Origin: FEN-1350 sp964386005
GTDB lineage: Bacteria; Planctomycetota; Phycisphaerae; Sedimentisphaerales; Anaerohalosphaeraceae
Direction of reading: 5' to 3'
NCBI GenBank assembly: GCA_964386005.1
Contig: CAYLSB010000002.1
Span: 1-64,000 of the forward strand
DNA length: 64,000 bases
Part shown: positions 41,148 through 49,422 of the stretch, one piece after another
How the letters are laid out: every line of letters starts with the position of its first letter
Position numbering within the stretch: position 1 is the stretch's first letter
Made by a program: the position numbers and the translations under genes
The notes under the pieces: generated by a model
Told to the model about the DNA's origin: nothing
Databases searched by the model: none
Seen by the model: only the letters and a program-made list of their open reading frames with translations

Positions 41148-42374
41148 TTGTTTTGGGAATTATATATCTGGATTGTAGTAATCCTTCTGGTCTCGCAGGC
41201 CTTGTTTCTGTATCAAGCCCATCGAAACTACCGCTATGCGATCAACAAATCCAATCGCCACAACACCGTGTATCGCCCGTCGGTTCTTCTGACCGTCCCC
41301 TGTAAAGGCCTTGACAACGAATTCGATCGGAACATCACATCGCTTCTTCTTCAAGACTATCCGAATTTCGTAATCCATTTCGTTGTGCAAGATTCCACCG
41401 ACCCGGCGTATGAACCCCTTCGGACTCTGATTGCACGCCATTCACTCCGTACCCAAGCCCGCCATGTTCACGTTCTTCTTTCCGGGGAAAGCCGGGGTTG
41501 TAGTCAGAAGATTCACAATCTGCTGTTGTCCTGCCACCGGGCGCCGGACGATATTGGCGTTTTTGCCTTCGCCGATTCCGATGCCTGTTTTCCCACGAAT
41601 TGGCTGAATGAGTTGGTTTATCCCCTCCGCAAGGATAAATGCGGGGCTACGACGGGCTATCGCTGGTTTGTTCCTCGTTCCGATAATCCTGCTACGCTGG
41701 CGCTGTCCGCCGTCAATGCCAAGATTGCTCAACAGCTTGGCAATACCCGCTTGAATCTTCTCTGGGGCGGTTCCATGGCCGTCCGGGCCGATCTCTTCAG
41801 CCCCGCGGATCTTGAGCGGATCTGGCGAAAGTCCATCAGTGATGATCTTAGTTTGTCCTATGCCGTCAAAAAATGCGGCCGGAAGGTTACGTTTGTACCC
41901 GATTGTCTGGTAGCTTCTTATGAACAGGTTACTTGGAAAACCCTTTTTGAATTCGCGAGGCGCCAGTTCCTTATTACACGGATTGTCATGCCAGGTACTT
42001 GGCGGTTTGGCCTGTTGAGTATGGTCTATTCCCTTTTGGGCCAGTGGGGAGGTCTGGCGGTTTTCCTTGTTTCGTTGGCACAGTTTCAATCCATAGGCCG
42101 GGTCCTATTGTCCGCGTCCATTCCCATTGTCTTTGCGGGAAGCAATTTTTGGCTGGCCTTCTTGCGGCAACGAATGATCGTTCGCCTTTTGCCTGAGGAT
42201 ATTCCTCGTCTCCGAGCCGCCGCGCGTGCCGATCAATGGGGAACCCTTGCCTGGTCGTGGCTTCTATTGGTTTTTATGCTCACCTCCGCATTCGGTAATA
42301 CCATCACGTGGCGTGGTATCCGGTATCGGATTCTGAGTCCGGCCGAAACCCAGATTCTTCCTTTCCTTCTGTAG
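41148..42374 (+). CDS. Membrane glycosyltransferase, GT2/GT21 (ceramide-glucosyltransferase-like)
   Basis: 408 residues. An N-terminal membrane helix (about 3-20), then a GT-A domain: VLLTVPCKGLDNEF, AFADSDACFPTNWL with the D-x-D-type metal site, SISDDLSLSYAVKKCG with the catalytic Asp, and RRQFLITR in the place of the (Q/R)xxRW motif, followed by several C-terminal membrane helices (about 283-340, 360-385). This matches the GT21/HpnI-like family, which glycosylates lipids. The start codon is TTG (41148) with GGAGG eight bases upstream. It is the third gene of the kinase/phosphatase operon. Confidence 0.85.
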   Translation: MFWELYIWIVVILLVSQALFLYQAHRNYRYAINKSNRHNTVYRPSVLLTVPCKGLDNEFDRNITSLLLQDYPNFVIHFVVQDSTDPAYEPLRTLIARHSLRTQARHVHVLLSGESRGCSQKIHNLLLSCHRAPDDIGVFAFADSDACFPTNWLNELVYPLRKDKCGATTGYRWFVPRSDNPATLALSAVNAKIAQQLGNTRLNLLWGGSMAVRADLFSPADLERIWRKSISDDLSLSYAVKKCGRKVTFVPDCLVASYEQVTWKTLFEFARRQFLITRIVMPGTWRFGLLSMVYSLLGQWGGLAVFLVSLAQFQSIGRVLLSASIPIVFAGSNFWLAFLRQRMIVRLLPEDIPRLRAAARADQWGTLAWSWLLLVFMLTSAFGNTITWRGIRYRILSPAETQILPFLL

Positions 42375-42434
42375 AACCTGGATTTTGCCTTTGATGATGC
42401 GCCGGGATCGGATCTAAGATAGAGTTATTCTTTC

Positions 42435-43706
42435 CTATTCGGATGTCCAGAGATGGGCGAGAATCCCAGGAGGGATTTCATGGACACGGGCGATAGACTT
42501 CTGGGTTTCGGTGATATAAAGATGGCCGTTATCTTCGATAAAATCGGGATAGCTGATACGAACCTTTGGATCTTTGGCCACAAGAACCGCCACAGGATTA
42601 CCCCAGTAAAGCACCTTGCCGGTAGGAGAGTCTTTCTCGATACCGCCCAATAACCAGGCGGGATTGCGACCTTCGAATCCTCTGCCGTCGTGGTTGTGGA
42701 ACCAGTACAGGTAACGGCCGGCATAAGGTCCTTGTGTCAGCTTACGGACGAAATTGGCTGCGCGGGGATGATTGACCCGGGGGCCGCCCGGACGCAAGGT
42801 CATAAATTCCGGCGAAGTCCACGTTTCTCCATTGTCGCGGGAATAGGCATGACAGGGATGGCCGGCGACGGTTCGGTAGGTACAGAAAAGAGATCCGTCG
42901 GACAATGCGGTCAGATTGACCTCTTCGGCGATAGGACCTTCGGGCGAGCGCAATCCGTGATCCCCTTCGGGCAGGGTCTTCCATTGGAGACGATCCGGAT
43001 CCGTTTCGGTTAAGATATTGTCGCTGCGTAGAAACCAGCTTTCCGATTGGGCGATGAAACCATCGCCAAATCGTCCGACCTTTGAAAAGCCCAGAATCAT
43101 CGAACCCTTGTGTTCGATCGGTTTACCGACTCCCCAGAAAAAGCGAATTTTTCCCCGGTATGGATTGGCTCGATCGATGGCGGTTTCGCGGACGGGAATA
43201 TACCATCGTCGGTCGGACCAGGTTCGGCCGCCATCCTCGGAATATTTGAACGCATATTCACCCAGGGTATCTACCCGACGGCGTGCATAGGGATTATCGG
43301 CCATGACTTCGCGAAGATTGTCTTTGTTATAGGTGTAGAATACATAAATTCGACCAGTTTGAGTAATACATGGCATGGCCCACGAGGCCTCGGGACCATC
43401 GGCCGGTTCAATATCGATCAGGGGGCTCCAGGTGCGGCCGTAATCGGCACTTCGTGTGGCGACGATGTGTTGGCCACGGTTGCCTTCTTCTCCTCGACCG
43501 GTCGTCATCGTACATAGCCATGCCCCATCCGTGGTCTTGACCACGTACGGCTGATCGCAATATCCTTCGGAGGGTATTTCCCAGCCGGAAGAAATGTCAA
43601 TGGGGGACGGGGATTGTGACAAACTGCCGATTTCCCGGGAGATGGAATGATTCCCGACGACAAGGAGATATAGGAAACCGATCATCGGAATTCGTTGGCT
43701 TACCAT
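42435..43706 (-). CDS. Secreted sialidase-like (BNR/Asp-box) protein
   Basis: 423 residues with a probable signal peptide (MVSQRIPMIGFLYLLVVG). At least three Asp boxes of the S-x-D-x-G-x-T-W type are visible: SADYGRTWS, SEDGGRTWS and SRDNGETWT, spaced as in a six-bladed propeller; VVKTTDGAWLC and CQ-free ALSDGSLFCTYR fit the blades. Members hydrolyse sialic acid or other glycosides, and many planctomycete members are uncharacterised, so the substrate is open. AAGGTG precedes the ATG at 43706. It faces the glycosyltransferase operon end to end. Confidence 0.82.
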   Translation of the reverse strand: MVSQRIPMIGFLYLLVVGNHSISREIGSLSQSPSPIDISSGWEIPSEGYCDQPYVVKTTDGAWLCTMTTGRGEEGNRGQHIVATRSADYGRTWSPLIDIEPADGPEASWAMPCITQTGRIYVFYTYNKDNLREVMADNPYARRRVDTLGEYAFKYSEDGGRTWSDRRWYIPVRETAIDRANPYRGKIRFFWGVGKPIEHKGSMILGFSKVGRFGDGFIAQSESWFLRSDNILTETDPDRLQWKTLPEGDHGLRSPEGPIAEEVNLTALSDGSLFCTYRTVAGHPCHAYSRDNGETWTSPEFMTLRPGGPRVNHPRAANFVRKLTQGPYAGRYLYWFHNHDGRGFEGRNPAWLLGGIEKDSPTGKVLYWGNPVAVLVAKDPKVRISYPDFIEDNGHLYITETQKSIARVHEIPPGILAHLWTSE

Positions 43707-43885
43707 GGTTTCACCTTGTCCTGTCGAGTCGATTTCATGATCCGGCCCTGCTCTTTTCAATCATCAGCAAACCGATGAAACAATCCCAAACATATAGTAC
43801 AAGCACGATGGGGGAATGTAAACCACGTAATAGGTCGTTTCGAGGAAAGGGAATGAGTGAATCGATGGTGAGCCGCAAAATGCGT

Positions 43886-43914
43886 TTGACACAGTGGAGG
43901 GATGCTTCTACTAT
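43886..43914 (+). promoter_or_regulatory. Promoter of the MBL-hydrolase/PAP2 operon
   Basis: TTGACA (43886-43891), 17 bp, TACTAT (43909-43914). Expected leader about 37 bases to the ATG at 43958. Confidence 0.75.
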
Positions 43915-43957
43915 GGCAATTTTGAAATGGACAGTTTGGATTCGATGAGAGGCAATC

Positions 43958-44821
43958 ATGCCCAGCCATCAGTTGGCGCAGATACAGATTGATGATTTGG
44001 ATATTCTTGGTTACTCCGTCGGCGGCGAGGAGACGGTCGTCGCCGTTCCCCAGTTGGATGCGTGTTTTGATATCGGCAAAGCACCCGACCAGGTGATCCC
44101 AATCAACCATGTTCTTCTGACGCACGGCCATATCGATCATGCGGCGGGCCTTGCCTATTACCTGTCGCATCGACAGTTCTGCGGGCAATCGCCGGGTACC
44201 ATTCTGGCGCCGGCGAACCTGATCGGGCCGATGAGACAAATTGTTGAGGCATGGGGCAAGCTGGATGGATCGAGGATCCCGGCTAACCTTATCACCGTTA
44301 AACCCGGGGATGAATATGCGGTCAAGCCGAACCTGGTTGCGAGGGTATTTCCGACAAAACATTGCAGCGGATCTGTCGGATACACACTGATTGAACGACG
44401 AAAGAAACTGCGAAGCGAATATGCCGGTCTCACTGGGCCTCAACTGGTGGAACTCAAGAAAAAGGGCGTGACGATTGATTACCCGGTGGAGATGCCGCTG
44501 GTGACGTATCTGGGGGATACGAATTATGTGGATTTTTCGCAGTTGGATTACATCCGTGACAGCCGGATCCTGATTGCGGAGTGCACATTTTTCATGGACG
44601 AACATATGGATCGGGCGGAGGCGGGACGGCATATTCATGTGGATGATTTCATTCGAATGATCGAACCCCTGCGGAACGAGCACATCATTATTACGCATGT
44701 AACGCAACGAACCGGGCTGGGCGAGGCGCAACAAATCCTGCGAACCAAGCTGCCATCGGCACAAAGCGGGCGAGTGCGATTTCTGATGGATCGTAAATGG
44801 AGAAAAAAAGAGGGCCAATGA
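43958..44821 (+). CDS. Metallo-beta-lactamase-fold hydrolase (RNase Z-like)
   Basis: 287 residues. The zinc site HGHIDH (about 56-61) with an upstream INHVLLT strand, a later PTKHCSGSVGYTL, LGDTNYVDF and ILIAECTFFMDEH, and a final ITHVTQR are the marks of the RNase Z/ElaC-like branch of the fold. It lacks parts of a clear tRNA-binding exosite, so tRNA 3' processing is not certain and another phosphodiester may be cut. GAGAGG precedes the ATG. The stop overlaps the PAP2 start (ATGA), so they are one operon. Confidence 0.82.
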   Translation: MPSHQLAQIQIDDLDILGYSVGGEETVVAVPQLDACFDIGKAPDQVIPINHVLLTHGHIDHAAGLAYYLSHRQFCGQSPGTILAPANLIGPMRQIVEAWGKLDGSRIPANLITVKPGDEYAVKPNLVARVFPTKHCSGSVGYTLIERRKKLRSEYAGLTGPQLVELKKKGVTIDYPVEMPLVTYLGDTNYVDFSQLDYIRDSRILIAECTFFMDEHMDRAEAGRHIHVDDFIRMIEPLRNEHIIITHVTQRTGLGEAQQILRTKLPSAQSGRVRFLMDRKWRKKEGQ

Positions 44822-45531
44822 AAGAATTTGGATTGCGATTGCGGGAATGGATTCATTCGGAGATCATGGTTCTGGTTTTATTGCTCATCGTCGCCGCCGG
44901 AACGGTATGTTTCATTCGGATTGCGGACTGGGTTGTGGATCGGGATATCGAGCATTTTGATCAAGCCGTTCTTCGGAATCTGCGGAGTGCCCAGGACCCG
45001 GCCGTTCCCGTCGGGCCGCGATGGGTTGCCGATACGGCACGAAATATCACGGCGCTGGGCAGTGTTCCTGTGCTGGTTCTGTTGGTGTTTGGCATAACGG
45101 GTTTTTTGTATCTCCTGGGTAAGCGACATGCAATGTGGTTTCTTATTGCCTGTGTGATTGGCGGCGTGGTGTTAACGGTATTGTTAAAGGATTTTTTCGG
45201 AAGAGCCCGACCCGATGTAGTGCCGAGGCTGGAGAGAGTGGCCTCGGCAAGTTTTCCGAGCGGGCATTCCATGATGTCCGCCGTAGTCTATCTCACGTTG
45301 GCGGTTATGTTGGCGAGAGTTTTCGCGTCCATATCGGTCCGGATTTATATTCTTTGTGCGGCGGTGGTGATCAGTCTGCTGGTGGGCATTAGCCGTATGT
45401 TTTTGGGCGTGCATTATCCATCAGACGTGTTGGCCGGGTGGGTGGTCGGCTATATCTGGTCGATCAGTTGTTGGATTGCGGCGCGGATTCTGCAAAGGAG
45501 GGGTGCATTGGAAGATGGGGAGGTCCGATAA
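44818..45531 (+). CDS. PAP2-family membrane phosphatase
   Basis: 237 residues with about six membrane helices. The three phosphatase motifs are complete: KDFFGRARPD, FPSGHS and SRMFLGVHYPSDVLAG. This family takes phosphate from lipid phosphates, such as undecaprenyl pyrophosphate or phosphatidate, on the outer face of the membrane. It starts inside the stop of the preceding gene by an ATGA overlap. Undecaprenyl pyrophosphate recycling is a reasonable role next to so many glycan genes, but this is inference. Confidence 0.9.
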   Translation: MKEFGLRLREWIHSEIMVLVLLLIVAAGTVCFIRIADWVVDRDIEHFDQAVLRNLRSAQDPAVPVGPRWVADTARNITALGSVPVLVLLVFGITGFLYLLGKRHAMWFLIACVIGGVVLTVLLKDFFGRARPDVVPRLERVASASFPSGHSMMSAVVYLTLAVMLARVFASISVRIYILCAAVVISLLVGISRMFLGVHYPSDVLAGWVVGYIWSISCWIAARILQRRGALEDGEVR

Positions 45532-45587
45532 TGTGGATCTTCAAAAATGCATCGGTACACCGGAGAAGGATGTTAGTCAGGGGATGA

Positions 45588-45911
45588 TCAGCCGACAGGA
45601 ACCGGATCGGGTTCCTTTTTGAAAGATTTGAGCGACTGGGGTTCGGCGACTTTTCGATAGCCGAGGGCGAGAACAACCTCGAGAACCTCGGTCCAACTGG
45701 GGAAAGGACGCTGGTTGGCTTTCTTGTATTGGTCGATGGCCATCAAAAACTCGAACTGCTCGTCGGTCATTTCGCCTTCTTCTGCGGCTTTACGTTCCGG
45801 GGAGAGACGATGGCCGGGACCGCGGCGTCGATCGAATCCAAGGCGGCGTTCGGTGACGCTTTTACGGCGTTCTATGAATCGATTGTCCTGCTTCTTCTCG
45901 TTATCCGACAT
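45588..45911 (-). CDS. Small charged protein of unknown function
   Basis: 107 residues, no signal or membrane segment. The N-terminal half is very basic (FIERRKSVTERRLGFDRRRG), the second half a predicted helical segment (MTDEQFEFLMAIDQYKKANQ) followed by PSWTEVLEVVLALGYRKV, which looks like a helix-turn-helix-like end. I do not recognise the family. AAGGG lies ahead of the ATG. It is on the same strand and 45 bases after the DUF2007-like gene, so they may be cotranscribed. The 3' end contains the terminator of the converging PAP2 operon. Confidence 0.6.
   Translation of the reverse strand: MSDNEKKQDNRFIERRKSVTERRLGFDRRRGPGHRLSPERKAAEEGEMTDEQFEFLMAIDQYKKANQRPFPSWTEVLEVVLALGYRKVAEPQSLKSFKKEPDPVPVG
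45597..45620 (+). terminator. Terminator of the MBL/PAP2 operon inside the 3' end of the converging gene
   Basis: AGGAACC (45597-45603) pairs with GGTTCCT (45610-45616) around GGATCG, followed by TTTT. It lies 66 bases after the PAP2 stop and within the last codons of the leftward gene. Confidence 0.7.
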
Positions 45912-45956
45912 GGGTGTTATCCCTTATGAATGAATGGATTTTATCGAGGAATTCGA

Positions 45957-46268
45957 TCAAAGTTCTTCTTCGGGATCTTCGGGATTATCCTGGGATTCCT
46001 GGACGATCATATCGAAGAAATCATGGAACACGCCTTCGGATTCAATGAGATGATGGGCCTCATCAATGTATTCCTCCGGGACCATAACCGCGACGCCGGG
46101 GAAGGGAGAGTCGGGATCGGGGTGGTCCTTGATGGAGGTGGGTATGTTATTATCATTTAACATCTTTTTGTATTGCTTTGCCAGATCAACATCTTCGGCA
46201 TAGGCGATCGTGACAAAATCGGACAAGGCGGTCGGATCATCCATTTTCTTTTTGCGACGATGCGGCAT
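45957..46268 (-). CDS. Small DUF2007-like protein
   Basis: 103 residues. FVTIAYAEDVDLAKQYKKML, NNIPTSI and GVAVMVPEEYIDEAHHLIES follow the DUF2007 (putative signal-transducing) pattern, a ferredoxin-like alpha/beta fold seen in many bacteria with no firm function. An acidic tail (NPEDPEEEL) ends the protein. GGAG lies eight bases before the ATG at 46268; a longer frame to 46349 has no good start signal. It is upstream of the small basic protein on the same strand. Confidence 0.72.
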   Translation of the reverse strand: MPHRRKKKMDDPTALSDFVTIAYAEDVDLAKQYKKMLNDNNIPTSIKDHPDPDSPFPGVAVMVPEEYIDEAHHLIESEGVFHDFFDMIVQESQDNPEDPEEEL

Positions 46269-46755
46269 AGTTAAATCTCCACAAGACACGAGAACAATCA
46301 TTCCACAATCGATGCCTACATCGGCGTGTGGCTTCTGCGGATTCAGCAAAAAAACGAAAAAGAACGCGGAGATGGGGGTGGGGGAGAAGACAGTGGTGCC
46401 GAATTTTTGGATTATCCGTTCTGTCTGTGGGGTATTCTACGAAATGTTGTGTTTTTGCTGTACAAAGAATTTGTATGGATAATCAGTCAATATGGCTATA
46501 ATGATTGGCAGGACAATATCGACATCTAAAAATAAGGAAAATCTTGGATATTCTGTTTGTATGATCGGGCGGAGGGGGGTATATTTTCAGTAAAGATAAC
46601 CGAAATATTTTTAAAATTTGATGGACTGAAGACGCCGGCAGGCGATATTATAAAGTATTCAATAGCCAGAATTTATCACAAACGTTTTTTTTGAAGTGAA
46701 AACTGGTTATCGACGAATCTGAAGGAGCAGAGATGCGAATAACCGGGGGTGCCAT
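46269..46755. other. AT-rich divergent spacer with no gene seen
   Basis: No coding signal, terminator or structured RNA is convincing. The stretch must hold the promoters of the leftward DUF2007 gene and the rightward glycogen operon. A weak rightward candidate is TTGGCA, 16 bp, TAAAAA (around 46506-46535); a weak leftward one is TTGTCC, 16 bp, CATATT in the same area. Confidence 0.35.
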
Positions 46756-48081
46756 ATGAAAGTGTTTATGCTCGGATGGGAGTTTCCTCCCTTCATCAGT
46801 GGGGGTCTGGGCACGGCCTGCTACGGATTGACGAAGGCCATGAGCGAGCAGGGAGTCCAAGTGGTCTTTGTCCTGCCGCGTCCGGTGGATTCCGATTTTA
46901 CAACCCATGTTCGGATGCTGACACCGCAACACGATGTGCCGGATACAGGACACTACCAGATCAAGGATGACAGTCTTAAGAACGTCAAGTTTCATACGAT
47001 CGATTCACCGTTACAGCCGTATGGGGATCCCAGGCAGTATCAAAAACAGCTTGAGGAAATCTTGCGTCGTAAACGGCAGGTCTTGACCCATTCCCCTCTA
47101 ATGAGCCGAACGGAAATATCGATCGAGGAAGCGATTTCGGTAGGGCAGTATGGGGGAGACATGCTTTCAGAGATCCATCGGTATGCGAGTTCCGCAGTTC
47201 GGTTGGCGCTTCGAGAGGATTTCGATGTTATTCATGCGCACGATTGGATGACGTATCCGGCGGGAATCGCGGTCGCGGCCGTGACCGGAAAACCCCTGGT
47301 GGTGCATGTTCACTCCACGGAATTCGACCGAAGCGGCGAACATGTCAATCAACCGGTTTATGATATCGAACGGCGCGGCATGCATGCGGCGGAAAAGGTC
47401 ATTGCGGTAAGCCATCTGACGCGAAACATCATCATGAGTCGTTATGGAGTTCTTGGCGAAAAGATCGAGGTGGTCTATAACGGTGTGGAACGTAACGGTT
47501 CGCCTTTCCCCTATCCGCAGATAGGGATCAGGAATGATGAAAAAATCGTTCTGTTCCTCGGACGAATTACCATGCAGAAGGGGCCGGAATACTTCCTGAT
47601 GGCGGCCAAAAAGGTTTTGGAGCAAATCGAGAATGTCAAGTTCGTCATGGCCGGGTCCGGGGACATGATGCGCCGAATCATTGAGATGGCGGCGGAGATG
47701 GGGATCGGCCAGAAGGTGCTGTTCACGGGCTTTTTACGCGGCGATGATGTGGAAAAGGTGTATAAGATGGCGGACTTGTATGTGATGCCCTCCGTGTCGG
47801 AGCCCTTTGGCATCGCGCCGCTGGAAGCATTGAACCATGATGTCCCCGTTTTGATCAGCAAGCAAAGCGGCGTATCGGAAGTGCTGACCCATGTGTTAAA
47901 GGTGGATTTCTGGGATGTGGTGGAAATGGCCAACAAAATCGCCGCCGTATTGAAGTATCCGCCGTTGCAGATGACCTTGCGGGAACACGGGAATTTCGAA
48001 GTCCGTAAGTTGCGATGGGCTGACGCGGCGGAACGTTGCATCCGGGTCTATCAGGATGTGTGCAATCGTGTGAAGGTATAA
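46756..48081 (+). CDS. Glycogen-synthase-like glycosyltransferase (GT4/GT5)
   Basis: 441 residues, GT-B fold. The N-terminal MKVFMLGWEFPPFISGGLGT holds the G-G-L nucleotide-sugar loop of starch/glycogen synthases; HAHDWMTYPAG, VHSTEFDRSGEH and the C-terminal FLGRITMQKGPEYFLMA and SEPFGIAPLEALNHDVPV (E-x7-E) complete the active site. It most likely extends alpha-1,4-glucan from a nucleotide sugar, since GH57 and debranching genes follow in the same operon. GGGGGTG lies just ahead of the ATG. The next gene begins 20 bases later. Confidence 0.88.
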   Translation: MKVFMLGWEFPPFISGGLGTACYGLTKAMSEQGVQVVFVLPRPVDSDFTTHVRMLTPQHDVPDTGHYQIKDDSLKNVKFHTIDSPLQPYGDPRQYQKQLEEILRRKRQVLTHSPLMSRTEISIEEAISVGQYGGDMLSEIHRYASSAVRLALREDFDVIHAHDWMTYPAGIAVAAVTGKPLVVHVHSTEFDRSGEHVNQPVYDIERRGMHAAEKVIAVSHLTRNIIMSRYGVLGEKIEVVYNGVERNGSPFPYPQIGIRNDEKIVLFLGRITMQKGPEYFLMAAKKVLEQIENVKFVMAGSGDMMRRIIEMAAEMGIGQKVLFTGFLRGDDVEKVYKMADLYVMPSVSEPFGIAPLEALNHDVPVLISKQSGVSEVLTHVLKVDFWDVVEMANKIAAVLKYPPLQMTLREHGNFEVRKLRWADAAERCIRVYQDVCNRVKV

Positions 48082-48101
48082 CCAAACGGGAGAGGGTATC
48101 C

Positions 48102-49352
48102 ATGCCTTCGGTCTGTTTTTATTTTCAGGTACATCAGCCGCATCGGCTCCGGCATTACACGGTTTTTGATACGTCGCAGACCTATTTTGATGAATTTAAA
48201 AACGCTTCCATTTGCCGTAAGGTGGCCAACAAATGTTACCTTCCGACCAACCGGCTTTTGCTGGATTTGATCCGGCGCCACGAAGGTCGATTTCGCGTGG
48301 CGTTCAGTGTGACGGGCATCATTCTTGAACAGTTTCGGAAGTATTGTCCGGAGGTGATCAGCACCTTTGACGCGCTGGCACAGACGGGATGCGTGGAATT
48401 TCTGGCCGAAACTTACTATCACAGTCTGAGTTTTCTGTATTCGCGGATGGAATTTATCGAACAGATCCGCCTGCATATCGAAACGATGAACGAGTTATTC
48501 GGCCAGCGCCCGCGTGTGTTCCGAAATACCGAACTGATTTATAACAACGAGTTGGCCAGAACCATTGAGGGGACGGGCCTGTTTGATGCGATCATTACGG
48601 AAGGGGCCGATCACATCTTGGGGTATCGTAATTCGAATTTTGTCTATCGACCTCCCTTGTGTTCCAATCTCAAATTGCTGTTGAAGAATTACCGGCTCAG
48701 CGATGATATTGCATTCCGGTTTTCCAACCGTCACTGGAAAGAGTTTCCCATGACGGCCGACAAGTTCACCCAATGGGTGGATGCGGTCAACGGAAACGGG
48801 CATGTGATCAACCTGTTCATGGATTATGAGACGTTTGGCGAGCATCAGTGGGAAGATACGGGAATTTTTGATTTTATGTCCCACCTGCCCGAGAAGATTC
48901 TGCATCATCCGGATAACGACTTTCTGACGCCCGGCCAGGTCGTGGCCAAGTACCCCGCGGCGGACACAGTGGATGTGCCGCATATCATCAGTTGGGCGGA
49001 TACGGAGCGGGACCTGTCGGCATGGATGGGCAACGCCATGCAGTCCAACGCTCTCCATGAGGTCTATCGAATGGAGAAACTGGTCAAACAGGCCGGCGAT
49101 GCCGACTTGATGGCGGACTGGAGGCGGTTGCAGACCTCGGATCATTTCTATTATATGTGCACCAAGTATTTTTCCGATGGGGACGTGCATAAATATTTCA
49201 ATCCCTATGATTCACCCTATGATTCCTATATCAACTACATGAATGTTCTGAGTAATCTCAAGCATCGATGCAATCAAATCATCACGGACAGGATTCGTGC
49301 CCAGACCGAAGCGGTCCAGCCACAGGGGGACGCCTCCGCCCGTCTGGCGTAA
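48102..49352 (+). CDS. GH57 family alpha-glucan-acting enzyme
   Basis: 416 residues. The family starts with FYFQVHQPHRLRHY (4-17), where the HQP motif binds substrate; AETYYHSLSF and RNTELIYNN, which holds the nucleophile Glu, and FMDYETFGEHQW, which holds the acid/base Asp, mark the (beta/alpha)7 barrel. GH57 includes amylases, 4-alpha-glucanotransferases and branching enzymes; the activity here cannot be chosen. It is cytoplasmic, with no signal peptide, and therefore works on internal glycogen with its neighbours. The ATG at 48102 has GGGAGAGGG upstream; the frame extends further but overlaps the previous gene. Confidence 0.92.
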   Translation: MPSVCFYFQVHQPHRLRHYTVFDTSQTYFDEFKNASICRKVANKCYLPTNRLLLDLIRRHEGRFRVAFSVTGIILEQFRKYCPEVISTFDALAQTGCVEFLAETYYHSLSFLYSRMEFIEQIRLHIETMNELFGQRPRVFRNTELIYNNELARTIEGTGLFDAIITEGADHILGYRNSNFVYRPPLCSNLKLLLKNYRLSDDIAFRFSNRHWKEFPMTADKFTQWVDAVNGNGHVINLFMDYETFGEHQWEDTGIFDFMSHLPEKILHHPDNDFLTPGQVVAKYPAADTVDVPHIISWADTERDLSAWMGNAMQSNALHEVYRMEKLVKQAGDADLMADWRRLQTSDHFYYMCTKYFSDGDVHKYFNPYDSPYDSYINYMNVLSNLKHRCNQIITDRIRAQTEAVQPQGDASARLA

Positions 49353-49422
49353 AGATACCGGATCAGGGATATCGAAGCATCGACCATCCGGCCGGTACGA
49401 AATGTTCCATGGAAGGAATACT

